DNA of 64,000 nucleotides from NCBI RefSeq assembly GCF_033239625.1, contig NZ_BTCK01000005.1, forward strand, positions 1-64,000. Reading direction: 5' to 3'. Source of the DNA: Paenibacillus_T sp033239625 (GTDB lineage Bacteria; Bacillota; Bacilli; Paenibacillales; Paenibacillaceae). Shown piece after piece: positions 19,725 to 28,840 of this stretch. The notes beneath the pieces were generated by a model. The model did not search any database, was not told the origin of the DNA, and saw only the letters and a list, made by a program, of their open reading frames with translations. How positions within the stretch are numbered: position 1 is the stretch's first letter; every line of letters starts with the position of its first letter. A program made the position numbers and the translations under genes.

Positions 19725-19772
19725 ACGAGCTATGCTTTTCTGTGTGATCAGGAAGGTATAGCTCGTGTTTTT
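19725..19772 (+). terminator. Terminator in the EPS operon leader
   Basis: ACGAGCTAT pairs with ATAGCTCGT around a 29-base loop, followed by GTTTTT. It lies between the folded leader RNA and the priming transferase, so the ten-gene cassette needs readthrough or its own promoter. Confidence 0.8.
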
Positions 19773-19826
19773 AACGCAGCAATTCAATTTATGCTGCAAT
19801 AAATTTATGAGAGGGAGGATTAGTCG

Positions 19827-20522
19827 ATGTTATTACCTGGTCGCAATGATGTGGAGAACATCATCGTGAACGATGAGCTTGGGATGGGTCTGAGCAAGGT
19901 GTCGAATCGTGGATGGTCAGTCTATGGTGTGCTCAAGAGATTAATCGATATTGTAGGCGCTTTTGCTGGTTTAGTCGTTTTATTGCCACTTCTAATCGTT
20001 GTGTCGATATTGGTGAAGATTGATGATCCGAAAGGCTCGGTATTTTACTACCAGACAAGGGTGGGCAAAGACGAAAAGCATTTCCGAATGTATAAATTTA
20101 GATCCATGGTTAGGGATGCGGATAAACAACTGGAAAAACTGTTGGGTCAGAATGAGATCGAAGGTGCAATGTTTAAAATGAGGCATGATCCTCGTGTTAC
20201 GAGAATTGGAAGGTTTATTCGTAAGACAAGCATTGATGAGCTTCCGCAACTTGTGAATGTATTACGGGGTGATATGAGTTTGGTGGGGCCGCGTCCCCCT
20301 TTGCCAAGAGAGGTAAAAGAATATACTTTGTATGATAAGCAAAGGTTGAGTGTAACACCAGGATGCACGGGGCTGTGGCAAATAAGTGGCCGTAATGAGC
20401 TAAGTTTTGGCCAAATGGTAGAGTTGGATCTAAAATACATAAATCAATGCAGCATAAGATTCGATTGTCTTATTATTTTAAAGACGATAAAGATGCTATT
20501 GGGATCTAAAAATGCTTATTAA
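19827..20522 (+). CDS. Priming undecaprenyl-phosphate sugar phosphotransferase
   Basis: 231 residues. Bacterial sugar transferase (polyprenol-phosphate hexose-1-P transferase) that loads the first sugar on the lipid carrier. One N-terminal membrane hairpin (GAFAGLVVLLPLLIVVSILV) leads to the catalytic domain with KFRSM, the DE pair in TSIDELPQLVNVLRGDMSLVGPRPP and TPGCTGLWQISGR. It corresponds to the short WbaP/EpsL-type enzyme. GGGAGG precedes the ATG. First gene after the leader terminator. Confidence 0.94.
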   Translation: MLLPGRNDVENIIVNDELGMGLSKVSNRGWSVYGVLKRLIDIVGAFAGLVVLLPLLIVVSILVKIDDPKGSVFYYQTRVGKDEKHFRMYKFRSMVRDADKQLEKLLGQNEIEGAMFKMRHDPRVTRIGRFIRKTSIDELPQLVNVLRGDMSLVGPRPPLPREVKEYTLYDKQRLSVTPGCTGLWQISGRNELSFGQMVELDLKYINQCSIRFDCLIILKTIKMLLGSKNAY

Positions 20523-20557
20523 GTGACTCTCATAATGGTTGCGGAGGAATGAAGTCG

Positions 20558-21013
20558 ATGAAAATATGTTTCGCAGCTTCATCTGGAGGACATTTAGAGC
20601 AGATCATGATGCTTTATCCGATGATGACAAAATATACAAGCTTTATATTAACGGAAAAGACCAACTATCAACCTAGTTTGAAAGATGTAAATGTATATAG
20701 AGTAGTGCAAATTAATAGACGTGAGTTCTTGTTTCCGTTCAAAGCTATAATCTTATTCTTTCAAACTCTGCGTGTGTTTTTAAAAGAAAAGCCTGATGTG
20801 ATAATATCAACCGGTGCTCTAGCGACACTGCCAATATGTTTGTTGGCCAAAATAAAAAGAAAAAAACTAATATTTATCGAATCATTTGCGAAAATAAGTT
20901 CCCCTACAATTACAGGGAAAATCGTTTACAAATTTGCTGATTTATTTTTGGTGCAGTGGGATGAAATTAAAAAGCATTACCCGGGGGCTGTTAATGGAGG
21001 TGGGATTTATTGA
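20558..21013 (+). CDS. Alg14-like membrane-anchoring subunit of a split glycosyltransferase
   Basis: 151 residues from ATG 20558, with GGAGG about 10 bases upstream; the ATG at 20549 sits too close to it. It opens KICFAASSGGHLEQI, the nucleotide-sugar domain signature of Alg14/PssD/Cps14F proteins, and has a hydrophobic membrane-associating stretch (PFKAIILFFQTLRVF). Alg14-type proteins recruit the catalytic Alg13-type partner to the membrane; the next gene encodes exactly that. Together they likely add the second sugar. Confidence 0.88.
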   Translation: MKICFAASSGGHLEQIMMLYPMMTKYTSFILTEKTNYQPSLKDVNVYRVVQINRREFLFPFKAIILFFQTLRVFLKEKPDVIISTGALATLPICLLAKIKRKKLIFIESFAKISSPTITGKIVYKFADLFLVQWDEIKKHYPGAVNGGGIY

Positions 21014-21492
21014 TTTTTATTACGGTTGGTTCCCAGAAATTTCAGTTCAACAGATTGTTAGAGGAAGTAGATCGGTTAATACAAGACAATAAGATATCAA
21101 CGGACGAGGTATTTGCACAAATAGGATATTCTACATATATCCCTCAATACTATCCGTATAAAAACTTTTTAGATAGGGATGCTTTTTTGGAAGCTGTCGA
21201 GAGTAGTGAAATAATTATTACACACGGTGGTACGGGATCAATTGTCAATAGTGTTAAGAAAGGCAAGAAAGTCATAACTGTGCCAAGAACGGCTAAATTC
21301 GGTGAACATGTGGACGATCATCAATTTGAAATAATCGAGGAATTTTCAAATAACAACTTGGTTTATGCAATAAAAGAGATTCATGAACTAGAAGAAGCTC
21401 TGACTCAAGTTGAAAAAATGGAATTTAGGAAATATGAATCGAATACGGAAAATATCATTGAAATATTAGAGGATTTTTTGCTTAAAATCTAA
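21010..21492 (+). CDS. Alg13-like catalytic subunit of the split glycosyltransferase
   Basis: 160 residues, TTG start overlapping the previous stop by 4 bp, with GGAGGTG upstream. IFITVGSQKFQFNRLLEEVD at the N-terminus and ITHGGTGSIVNSVKKGKKVI are the GT28/Alg13 (PssE, Cps14G) marks; the His-Gly-Gly-Thr-Gly loop binds the UDP-sugar. Tight coupling with the Alg14-like gene supports a 1:1 complex. Confidence 0.9.
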   Translation: MIFITVGSQKFQFNRLLEEVDRLIQDNKISTDEVFAQIGYSTYIPQYYPYKNFLDRDAFLEAVESSEIIITHGGTGSIVNSVKKGKKVITVPRTAKFGEHVDDHQFEIIEEFSNNNLVYAIKEIHELEEALTQVEKMEFRKYESNTENIIEILEDFLLKI

Positions 21493-21544
21493 TCAGCCAA
21501 ATAATCATTGGTTGCTGTTAAATAACAATAAAGGGTTGTTAAAA

Positions 21545-22063
21545 GTGAGGATAATCGAAGATTTAAAACAACATGCTCAAGGTTCAACTTTGCGTGTGCT
21601 AAATACTTTATTTTTGAATCCGAATTTTCACTGTGTAATGTGGTTTAGGTTGGCGAATTGGTTAGGGAAATTCAAGCCCCTTGTTATATGTTCTAAGTTA
21701 ATCATGTATCTAAATAGAGTAATTTACAGTGTAGATATAGATTACAGAGCTGATTTGGCAGGCGGGTTTATGCTGGTGCATGGAATTGGGACAGTTATCG
21801 GCAAAGGTGTTAAGACAGAGGGGCCCGTTAAGATATATCAAGGAGTTACTCTTGGTGGGAATAGTAATAAGAGAAGAATTGTACAAAATAAAGAATTCTC
21901 ACAACCGTGGTTAAAAGATGGGGTTATTGTTTACGCCAATGCAACTGTTATTGGTCCTGTTATTATTGAATGTGGGTCTGTGGTGGGTACGAATGCGGTT
22001 ATAACAAAGGATATTCCAGAGGGTTGTGTAGTTTATACAAAAGTGGAAATGGTTATAAAATGA
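21545..22063 (+). CDS. Serine-acetyltransferase-like O-acetyltransferase
   Basis: 172 residues from GTG 21545, with AAAGGG nine bases upstream. Left-handed beta-helix acyltransferase with hexapeptide repeats; VHGIGTVIGKGV and YQGVTLGG match the CysE-like family, including the catalytic His. In an EPS operon it more likely O-acetylates a sugar or carrier-linked glycan than makes O-acetylserine. A strong terminator follows at 22079. Confidence 0.85.
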   Translation: MRIIEDLKQHAQGSTLRVLNTLFLNPNFHCVMWFRLANWLGKFKPLVICSKLIMYLNRVIYSVDIDYRADLAGGFMLVHGIGTVIGKGVKTEGPVKIYQGVTLGGNSNKRRIVQNKEFSQPWLKDGVIVYANATVIGPVIIECGSVVGTNAVITKDIPEGCVVYTKVEMVIK

Positions 22064-22078
22064 AAAATGTTATGGAGT

Positions 22079-22140
22079 AAAAAAACCTTCTTGTATACTA
22101 GTGAGAGATGCTTATCTAGTATTCATGTAAAGGTTTTTTA
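22079..22140 (+). terminator. Internal terminator in the EPS cassette
   Basis: AAAAAACCTT pairs with AAGGTTTTTT, and the loop contains a second stem ATACTAG/CTAGTAT. It lies inside the biosynthetic operon, where antitermination would be needed for the downstream genes. Confidence 0.75.
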
Positions 22141-22188
22141 TCTATGTGAAAAAGTTCAGCTTTATTTAATATTCCTGGAGGAAATCGC

Positions 22189-23289
22189 ATGAAGGTACTG
22201 ATGGTAATGACAACAAAGTTTGAGATATCAGGTATTACAAATAACGTAATGAATTATTTTCGGTATATTGATAAATCAGACATGAGAATGGATTTTGTTG
22301 TTTTTAATAAAGTTCCAGATCGGCTAATTAATGAGATTGAAGCAAAGGGGGGGAAGGTGTTTCGGATTGCAATGCGAAATAAAAACCCCTTGGTGTATAT
22401 ATATAAACTGCAAAAGTTAATTCGCGAAGAGGGTTATGACATTGTTCACGCTCACGGAAATAGTTGCACTTTGGCAGTCGAGATGCTTGCAGCCAAATTG
22501 GGAGGATCGAAAGTAAGGATTGCACATAGTCGAAATACTGCTTGCAAGCATACAGTCTTTCACAAATTACTTAGACCGATATTTGATAGAACCTATACAC
22601 AAGGATTTGCCTGTGGGTATGATGCAGGCAAATGGTTATTTAGAGATAAGAATTTTAAGGTAATTATTAATGGGAATGATATTGATCGATTTGTTTATAA
22701 CGAGAAAGTGCGAGAAGAGATACGCCAGAGATATGATTTAGATAATAAAAAAGTGGTTGGTCATGTAGGCTTGTTCAATTACCAGAAGAACCATGAGTTC
22801 TTAATAAATGTGTTCAATGAGTTGACGAAGTTATCAGATGAATACGTTTTGATGCTGATCGGTAATGGCGAACTAAAAGTGGAAGTCGAAAGTAAAGTTC
22901 AAGAGTTAGGATTGAAGAATAAGGTTATCTTCGTGGGTCAGTCACTTGAAGTTGAAAAACTGCTGCAGGCAATGGACATTATGGTTCTTCCGTCAAGATA
23001 TGAAGGGCTTCCGAATGTTGCTATTGAATGGCAGATTGCGTGCTTGCCTTCGGTAATATCAGATAAAGTGACGAATGAGGTGAAACTGACCGATCTCGTT
23101 AAATTCCTTCCACTTGAAGCTGGTGCTCAAATATGGGCAACTGAAATAAATCAAATAAGTGTTATGAATAGGGAAGAAAACAAATATGAGATTATTAAAC
23201 AAATAACGGATGCGGGCTTTAATATTAAAGAAAATGCTAAGGAGTTGAAAAAGATTTATAAATCACTAATTCCTTCAAATAATAATTAG
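22189..23289 (+). CDS. Glycosyltransferase family 4
   Basis: 366 residues, GT-B fold. KVLMVMTTKFEISGITNNVMNY at the N-terminus, DIVHAHGN in the acceptor domain, VVGHVGLFNYQKNHEFL starting the donor domain, and the nucleotide-sugar EX7E region VLPSRYEGLPNVAIEW. It resembles EpsF/CapM-type EPS transferases that extend the lipid-linked repeat unit. Good AGGAGG before the ATG. AT-rich, as are its neighbours. Confidence 0.9.
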   Translation: MKVLMVMTTKFEISGITNNVMNYFRYIDKSDMRMDFVVFNKVPDRLINEIEAKGGKVFRIAMRNKNPLVYIYKLQKLIREEGYDIVHAHGNSCTLAVEMLAAKLGGSKVRIAHSRNTACKHTVFHKLLRPIFDRTYTQGFACGYDAGKWLFRDKNFKVIINGNDIDRFVYNEKVREEIRQRYDLDNKKVVGHVGLFNYQKNHEFLINVFNELTKLSDEYVLMLIGNGELKVEVESKVQELGLKNKVIFVGQSLEVEKLLQAMDIMVLPSRYEGLPNVAIEWQIACLPSVISDKVTNEVKLTDLVKFLPLEAGAQIWATEINQISVMNREENKYEIIKQITDAGFNIKENAKELKKIYKSLIPSNNN

Positions 23290-23330
23290 GCTATGAGAAC
23301 CTTTAATATAAGTGCAAGGAGTAGGTGAAA

Positions 23331-24410
23331 TTGAAGAGGATCGCAATTGTAACACATAACATGTATGGTGGTGGGTGCGAAAGGGTAATTGCAGAACTGG
23401 CCAATTGGTTCGTAGATAATCATAGTCATTGCACTATAATTACGGAATATGAAGGTCCTTGCTTTTATCATTTGAAGTCGGAAGTTAACCTTCTGGCATT
23501 GAGCCAAGAAAGGCAGAAATCAGGCATTGATATTGTGAAATCGTATATCAAGCTGCGAAAAATGATGATGGAACTAAAGCCAGATATTATCTTGGCTATG
23601 CCTGATAAAGTGAATATTTGGACAGCGCTTTCGTTGATTGGATCGGGAATACCTGTCGTCGTTTCTGAAAGGAATAACCCGGCAATCTATCCTATAAGTA
23701 AAATTAAACGCTTACTAAGAGAACCCGCGTATCGATTGGCAACAAAGGGAGTAATATTTCAAACAACGGATGCTAAATCATATTTCTCTGACACAATACA
23801 GAAAAAAGGAATTGTATTGATGAATCCGCTAGATATGAAACGTATTCCTGAAATCAATACTGGTATGAGAAACAAAGAAGTAGTTTCAGTCGGAAGATTA
23901 GAAAAACAAAAAAACTTCCATTTACTGATAGAGGCTTTCTCAGAATTTCAAAAGGTTCATCAAGATTATATTCTTACAATTTATGGAGAGGGGTCAATGA
24001 AGGATGAGTTGGAGCGGTACGCTCGTGAAAAGTTAATATCAAACTCCTTTTCCTTTCCTGGTAAGAGATCTGATGTTCTGAGCCTAATCCGTAATGCAGG
24101 TATATTTGTGTTGAGTTCTGATTATGAAGGTATGCCAAATGCCCTAATAGAAGCGATGGCATTGGGGTTACCTGTAATCTCAACCGATTGCCCAATTGGT
24201 GGGCCGAGAGAGTTAATCAGAGATCGAGATAACGGAATGTTAATTTCAGTTGGTGGTAAAGAGGCACTGGTTAGCGCGCTGCTCGAGATAGTGGGTAACA
24301 AAGAATTGGAACGGAAGATTAGCCGGAATGCGTTAGAGATTCGTGGCAAACTTGAAATAAATAAAATTGCTGTACAATGGATGGATTTTTTAAATAGTTT
24401 AGTAAATTGA
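23331..24410 (+). CDS. Glycosyltransferase family 4
   Basis: About 360 residues. TTG 23331 is preferred (AAGGAG nine bases before); GTG 23325 is possible. IAIVTHNMYGGGCERVIAEL at the N-terminus, VVSVGRLEKQKNFHLLIEAF at the start of the donor domain, and VLSSDYEGMPNALIEAMALG with the EX7E pair. WAEK/EpsD-like enzymes add GalNAc or hexose residues; the donor is unknown. It overlaps the start region of the polymerase gene. Confidence 0.9.
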   Translation: MKRIAIVTHNMYGGGCERVIAELANWFVDNHSHCTIITEYEGPCFYHLKSEVNLLALSQERQKSGIDIVKSYIKLRKMMMELKPDIILAMPDKVNIWTALSLIGSGIPVVVSERNNPAIYPISKIKRLLREPAYRLATKGVIFQTTDAKSYFSDTIQKKGIVLMNPLDMKRIPEINTGMRNKEVVSVGRLEKQKNFHLLIEAFSEFQKVHQDYILTIYGEGSMKDELERYAREKLISNSFSFPGKRSDVLSLIRNAGIFVLSSDYEGMPNALIEAMALGLPVISTDCPIGGPRELIRDRDNGMLISVGGKEALVSALLEIVGNKELERKISRNALEIRGKLEINKIAVQWMDFLNSLVN

Positions 24411-24433
24411 GTTTGGTAGGAGCGTCCATTTAC

Positions 24434-25705
24434 ATGAGCTTAGTTGATAATGAATTGAAAATGAATTATACGCTAGTTAAAAATAAAGAATTGGACAAAA
24501 AAAAAATAATCTTAGAGCATTTATGTTGGTTCCTTATGGGAGCCCAAATCGTTGTGGATAATTTAGCTAGAAACAGCGTCTTTTATACAATTACAGCTAT
24601 GTTGTTTATGCTGCTGTGTATATTTTACTTATTTAAGTGCAGAGGCTTTAAGTTGAATGGGTTTCATATTACTTCATTTACTTTTATTTTGTATAATATT
24701 GCACTAATCACTACAGGTGAGGCTGTAGCCCCGGGGCATTCCTACGGTATGCTCCAAACAGTTAGTATAAACTTACTTCTTTCGATAATTATATATAGCT
24801 TTATAGTCAATACGAAAAACACTGAAAAGTTGTTGAAGCTATATATATTTTCATCGTTGATAAGTAATGTTGTATTACTAATTGTATACAAAGACTCGTT
24901 ATTTACAGGTAGGCTCGCATTTTCGTGGAGGGAAGCAAGTACCTATAATATATTTGGATTAAATTTAACCACTGTAGGATCGAATGCAATTGCATATTAT
25001 TCATCCTTATCAATTATATTCTCAGTGTACCTTATTTTTAAGAAAAACAAGGGAAAAATATATTATTTTTATAGTTTGATATTTTTGGTGACAATTCTGG
25101 CGACTGGTTCAAGAAAAGGGTTGGTTCTCTTAGTGTTAGGGTTAATTATGACACTAACTGTATTAAATAAGGGAAGTAAGAAAGTGCTGTATGGTAGTAT
25201 TGGATTGATAATTAGCGGTATATTATACTATTTAACTCAAAGTATTCCTTTATTGTATTCTGTTTTAGGCGCAAGGCTTAACGAGTTTATTAACTTAATA
25301 TCCAATGAGAATGTTAATGATGCTTCAATTTATACACGATTACGATTACTTGATCAAGCAATGGATTTATTTAAAGAACGCCCTATATACGGATATGGGT
25401 TGGATGCCTTTCGTGTAATTAATTTATGGGGAATTGTTTCTGACAGTAACTACATGGAGATTCTCGTATCTGGGGGTATTATAGGATTTATTATATATTA
25501 TGCGTATGTTTTAATTGTATTGTTTAAATATATGTCAATTCGAAAGAAAAGTACTATATGTAGGATGCTCTTTTGGATTTTATTAATTACTCTAATAATG
25601 GAGTATGGTCAGGTTACATATTATTGGAGAAGTTATTTATTTTTGTATTCCATGCTTTTTTATGTAATGTATACAAATAGGAAATTAATTAGAGATGATG
25701 AATAG
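24434..25705 (+). CDS. O-antigen/EPS polymerase (Wzy-like)
   Basis: 423 residues from ATG 24434, with AGGAG 11 bases upstream; an in-frame TTG at 24407 lacks a ribosome site. About 10-12 membrane helices with a large loop between them. The C-terminal loop has the O-antigen-ligase-family pattern RLRLLDQAMDLFKERPIYGYG followed by NYMEILVSGGIIGF. It should polymerise repeat units flipped by the Wzx protein encoded next. Very AT-rich. Confidence 0.85.
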   Translation: MSLVDNELKMNYTLVKNKELDKKKIILEHLCWFLMGAQIVVDNLARNSVFYTITAMLFMLLCIFYLFKCRGFKLNGFHITSFTFILYNIALITTGEAVAPGHSYGMLQTVSINLLLSIIIYSFIVNTKNTEKLLKLYIFSSLISNVVLLIVYKDSLFTGRLAFSWREASTYNIFGLNLTTVGSNAIAYYSSLSIIFSVYLIFKKNKGKIYYFYSLIFLVTILATGSRKGLVLLVLGLIMTLTVLNKGSKKVLYGSIGLIISGILYYLTQSIPLLYSVLGARLNEFINLISNENVNDASIYTRLRLLDQAMDLFKERPIYGYGLDAFRVINLWGIVSDSNYMEILVSGGIIGFIIYYAYVLIVLFKYMSIRKKSTICRMLFWILLITLIMEYGQVTYYWRSYLFLYSMLFYVMYTNRKLIRDDE

Positions 25706-25801
25706 ATTGGAGTTTCATAAAACAAATTGATGTTTTGCGTGGAGTGACGTTATGTTTTTCCTGTAGAGGTTACTAAATTAAGGCCGGGAGATAGTTGTAT
25801 T

Positions 25802-27211
25802 ATGCTTAGTAAGGGGTTAGTCAGAAAATCAGGACTGTATTTTATCGGTAATTTTTCGTCGAAAATTATGACGTCTTTATTAATTCCAATTTATGCTTTT
25901 TATATAAATGCAGATGATTTGGGGTACTTCGATTCAAATCAAGCAATGATGGGGATATTATCCCCCATTATCATTCTAGCCATATGGGAAGCGGTATTAA
26001 AATATATATTAATAGAAAATGATGTAAACATTAAACGGAAAATTGTTACTTCTTCAGCCCTATTTTCTTTTGTAATTTCAATTATTCTATTATTGGGAAT
26101 TGCTCTATTTGACGCTATTTATGATTTCGAAGTTAAATATTTTGGGTTGGTAGCGGCCATGATTATACTAAACTCTTGTGTGTATTTATGGCAGTATTAT
26201 GCAAGGGCTTTTAAGTATAATAAATTGTTCGTTGTGTCCGGGATATTATCCACTTTGGTAAACTTCATTTTTGTAATTATTCTTGTAGTTACAATGAAAA
26301 TGGGATTAATCGGACTTTTGCTTTCTTATTGCGCTGGGCAAGTTGCCACTATCATAACCATCGAGATAAAAGTTAGAGTCGTTCGGATGTTCAAGTTTTC
26401 AGATTTCGATATTAAATGGGTGAAGAGAATGATAGCATTCTCTTTGCCGTTAGTCTTGAACCTAACATCTGCTTGGTTAATATCTGGATTTGGAAGATTG
26501 ATTATTACTGCAAAACTAGGAGTGTATGAAAACGGGCTATATTCGTTTGCAAATAAATTTCCATTAGTAATTACGATGATCGGCAGCGTTATTACTATGG
26601 CTATTATTGAAGAGTCTATTCTATCGGTTAAATCGAAAAAGCGAGGAGAGGACTTTGGCAGAACAATAGAGAGTTTGTTTAAAATATTTCAATCTATCGC
26701 CATAATGGCTGTGCCTGCTATCGTCGTGTTTTATTATTTTATTTCGAAAACAGAATATCATGAATCATTAATTTATGTTCCTGGGTTATTAGTATATGCT
26801 GTAGCCAATACCATGGCTTCCAATATGGGATCTATGTTTCAGGCTTTAGATAAAACAAAATATCAATTTCTTACTACTGCAATAGGTGGTTTAGTTACTG
26901 TGGTATTAGCTGTCTGCCTTATTGATAAAATCGGGATACCAGCTGTCATTGCAGGACAAGTGTCGGGAGCAATTGCGATGCTAATGTTAAGATATTTTTT
27001 AGTCCAAAGGTTTACGGTATTTAAAGTAAAATGGAGTCCAATTCTAATCATGGCTATCGTATTCTGTACGGTAGCGATGATTTGTTTAAATACAAATGTG
27101 ATGATTAGTGTTTTGGTTGAAATTTTAATATTGGGTTGGATTATTTATCTTAACAGAAAATTTGTAATGCTCGGGTGGGAAACTATAAAGTCAAAGGTGA
27201 TGAACAAGTGA
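25802..27211 (+). CDS. Wzx-type oligosaccharide flippase
   Basis: 469 residues, about 14 membrane helices, MATE/MOP superfamily. The N-terminus GLVRKSGLYFIGNFSSKI and the PST-type central motif are typical of Wzx. It flips undecaprenyl-linked repeat units to the outer face. Its stop overlaps the following acetyltransferase start (GTGA). Confidence 0.9.
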   Translation: MLSKGLVRKSGLYFIGNFSSKIMTSLLIPIYAFYINADDLGYFDSNQAMMGILSPIIILAIWEAVLKYILIENDVNIKRKIVTSSALFSFVISIILLLGIALFDAIYDFEVKYFGLVAAMIILNSCVYLWQYYARAFKYNKLFVVSGILSTLVNFIFVIILVVTMKMGLIGLLLSYCAGQVATIITIEIKVRVVRMFKFSDFDIKWVKRMIAFSLPLVLNLTSAWLISGFGRLIITAKLGVYENGLYSFANKFPLVITMIGSVITMAIIEESILSVKSKKRGEDFGRTIESLFKIFQSIAIMAVPAIVVFYYFISKTEYHESLIYVPGLLVYAVANTMASNMGSMFQALDKTKYQFLTTAIGGLVTVVLAVCLIDKIGIPAVIAGQVSGAIAMLMLRYFLVQRFTVFKVKWSPILIMAIVFCTVAMICLNTNVMISVLVEILILGWIIYLNRKFVMLGWETIKSKVMNK

Positions 27212-27735
27212 ATATTTTTAAGTTATTCATTAGATATAGGATTAAACATTCTTCTCCATCTAAGAGGGCACAAATAATAAAACGTACAAGTGAGGTAAGT
27301 TTGGGGGCAGGATGCGAAGTCTATGATAACGTTTCTTTCGGTAGTGAGCCTTATTTAATTCAAATTGGTGATAATGTAAGAATAACGAAAGGTGTCACTT
27401 TTATTACTCACGATGGCGGTGTGTGGGTATTAAGAAATAATGGAATGCTAGTAAACTCCGATAAGTTTGGAACCATAAAGGTTGGTAGTAATGTTCATAT
27501 TGGTATCAATGCTACGATAATGCCTGGAGTGAATATAGGTGATAATGTGATTATTGGAGTAGGAGCGGTCGTCACAAAAGATGTTCCTTCAAATAGTATC
27601 GCTGCAGGTGTGCCGGCTAAAGTAATTAAGTCTCTTGAGGAATATTACGAAAAGTGTAAAGAAACAGCTGACTTCACGAAGGTAATGAATTATAGCGAAA
27701 AAAGAGAATATTTAATCAAAAAGTATAATTTATAA
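27208..27735 (+). CDS. Hexapeptide-repeat acyltransferase
   Basis: 175 residues from GTG 27208, with AAAGGTGAT upstream and overlap with wzx. Left-handed beta-helix: SLGAGCEVYDNVSFG, IGDNVRITKGVTFITHDG, VGSNVHIGINATIMPGV, IGDNVIIGVGAVVTKDVP. It resembles maltose/galactoside O-acetyltransferases (catalytic His in THDG). Probably acetylates an EPS sugar; with the enzyme at 21545 this makes two acetyltransferases in the cassette. Confidence 0.88.
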   Translation: MNIFKLFIRYRIKHSSPSKRAQIIKRTSEVSLGAGCEVYDNVSFGSEPYLIQIGDNVRITKGVTFITHDGGVWVLRNNGMLVNSDKFGTIKVGSNVHIGINATIMPGVNIGDNVIIGVGAVVTKDVPSNSIAAGVPAKVIKSLEEYYEKCKETADFTKVMNYSEKREYLIKKYNL

Positions 27736-27784
27736 AATTGTTCTTGAGAGAAAAACAAGGTTAGCGTAGAAGGGGAAAATAATA

Positions 27785-28789
27785 ATGACTGTATTGATTA
27801 CCGGTGCAGCTGGGTTTATTGGTATGCACTTATCAAAGCGACTACTCGAAGTAGGTCATAACATAGTTGGGATTGATAATAAAAATGACTACTATGATGT
27901 TCAATTGAAAGATGATAGGTTAAGTGAGTTAATAAAGTTTGATAACTTTACTTTCCAGCAGCTTGATTTAGCGGATCGTCATGGTATTGATAATTTGTTT
28001 AAGGAACATGGATTTACTCATGTTATTAATTTAGCAGCGCAAGCTGGCGTTCGTTATAGTCTAGAAAATCCTCGCGCATATATTGATTCTAACCTTGTAG
28101 GGTTTACAAATATATTAGAAGGCTGCCGTCATTATAAAATTAAGCATTTAATATACGCTTCTTCTAGCTCGGTATATGGTGCCAATACGAAGATGCCATT
28201 CTCTACTATGGATAGCGTAGATCATCCAGTTAGTCTCTATGCTGCAACCAAAAAAGCAAATGAGTTAATGGCACACACATATAGCCATCTTTATCAGGTG
28301 CCGACTACAGGACTTCGATTCTTTACAGTGTATGGGCCATGGGGCAGACCTGATATGGCTTATTTTTCGTTCGCTAATAACATAATGAATGGGGTTCCGA
28401 TTAAAGTGTTTAATCATGGGGACATGATGCGCGACTTTACATATATCGATGATATTGTAGAAGGTATCTTGCGGTTGCTGGAGAAGCCTCCGGTTGCTGA
28501 TGAAAATTGGGATCGAGAAAATCCAAACCCGAGTTCTAGTTATGCACCATACAAATTGTACAATATCGGAAATAACGAACCGGTCAAACTAATGGATTTC
28601 ATACATACATTAGAGAATTTGCTTGGCAAACAAGCGATCATAGAGTTCTTGCCGATGCAACCGGGGGACGTCAAGGCTACGTTTGCTGATGTGGATGATT
28701 TAAAGCGAGCGATAGGATTCAATCCTTCTACTTCAATAGGAGAAGGCCTGAGAAGGTTTGTGGAATGGTATATGCAATATTACAAATAA
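27785..28789 (+). CDS. UDP-glucuronate 4-epimerase
   Basis: 334 residues, extended short-chain dehydrogenase. NAD motif GAAGFIGMHL near the N-terminus, catalytic SSSSVYGANTKMPF and YAATKKANE (Ser and YxxxK), and GLRFFTVYGPWGRPDMA, which is specific for the CapI/LspL group. Converts UDP-GlcA to UDP-GalA. The next gene makes its substrate, so a uronic acid in the repeat unit is likely. Confidence 0.92.
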   Translation: MTVLITGAAGFIGMHLSKRLLEVGHNIVGIDNKNDYYDVQLKDDRLSELIKFDNFTFQQLDLADRHGIDNLFKEHGFTHVINLAAQAGVRYSLENPRAYIDSNLVGFTNILEGCRHYKIKHLIYASSSSVYGANTKMPFSTMDSVDHPVSLYAATKKANELMAHTYSHLYQVPTTGLRFFTVYGPWGRPDMAYFSFANNIMNGVPIKVFNHGDMMRDFTYIDDIVEGILRLLEKPPVADENWDRENPNPSSSYAPYKLYNIGNNEPVKLMDFIHTLENLLGKQAIIEFLPMQPGDVKATFADVDDLKRAIGFNPSTSIGEGLRRFVEWYMQYYK

Positions 28790-28840
28790 GTACTCAATTT
28801 AAAGCTGGAATTTTACTAATATGATGGGAAAGTGATAAAT

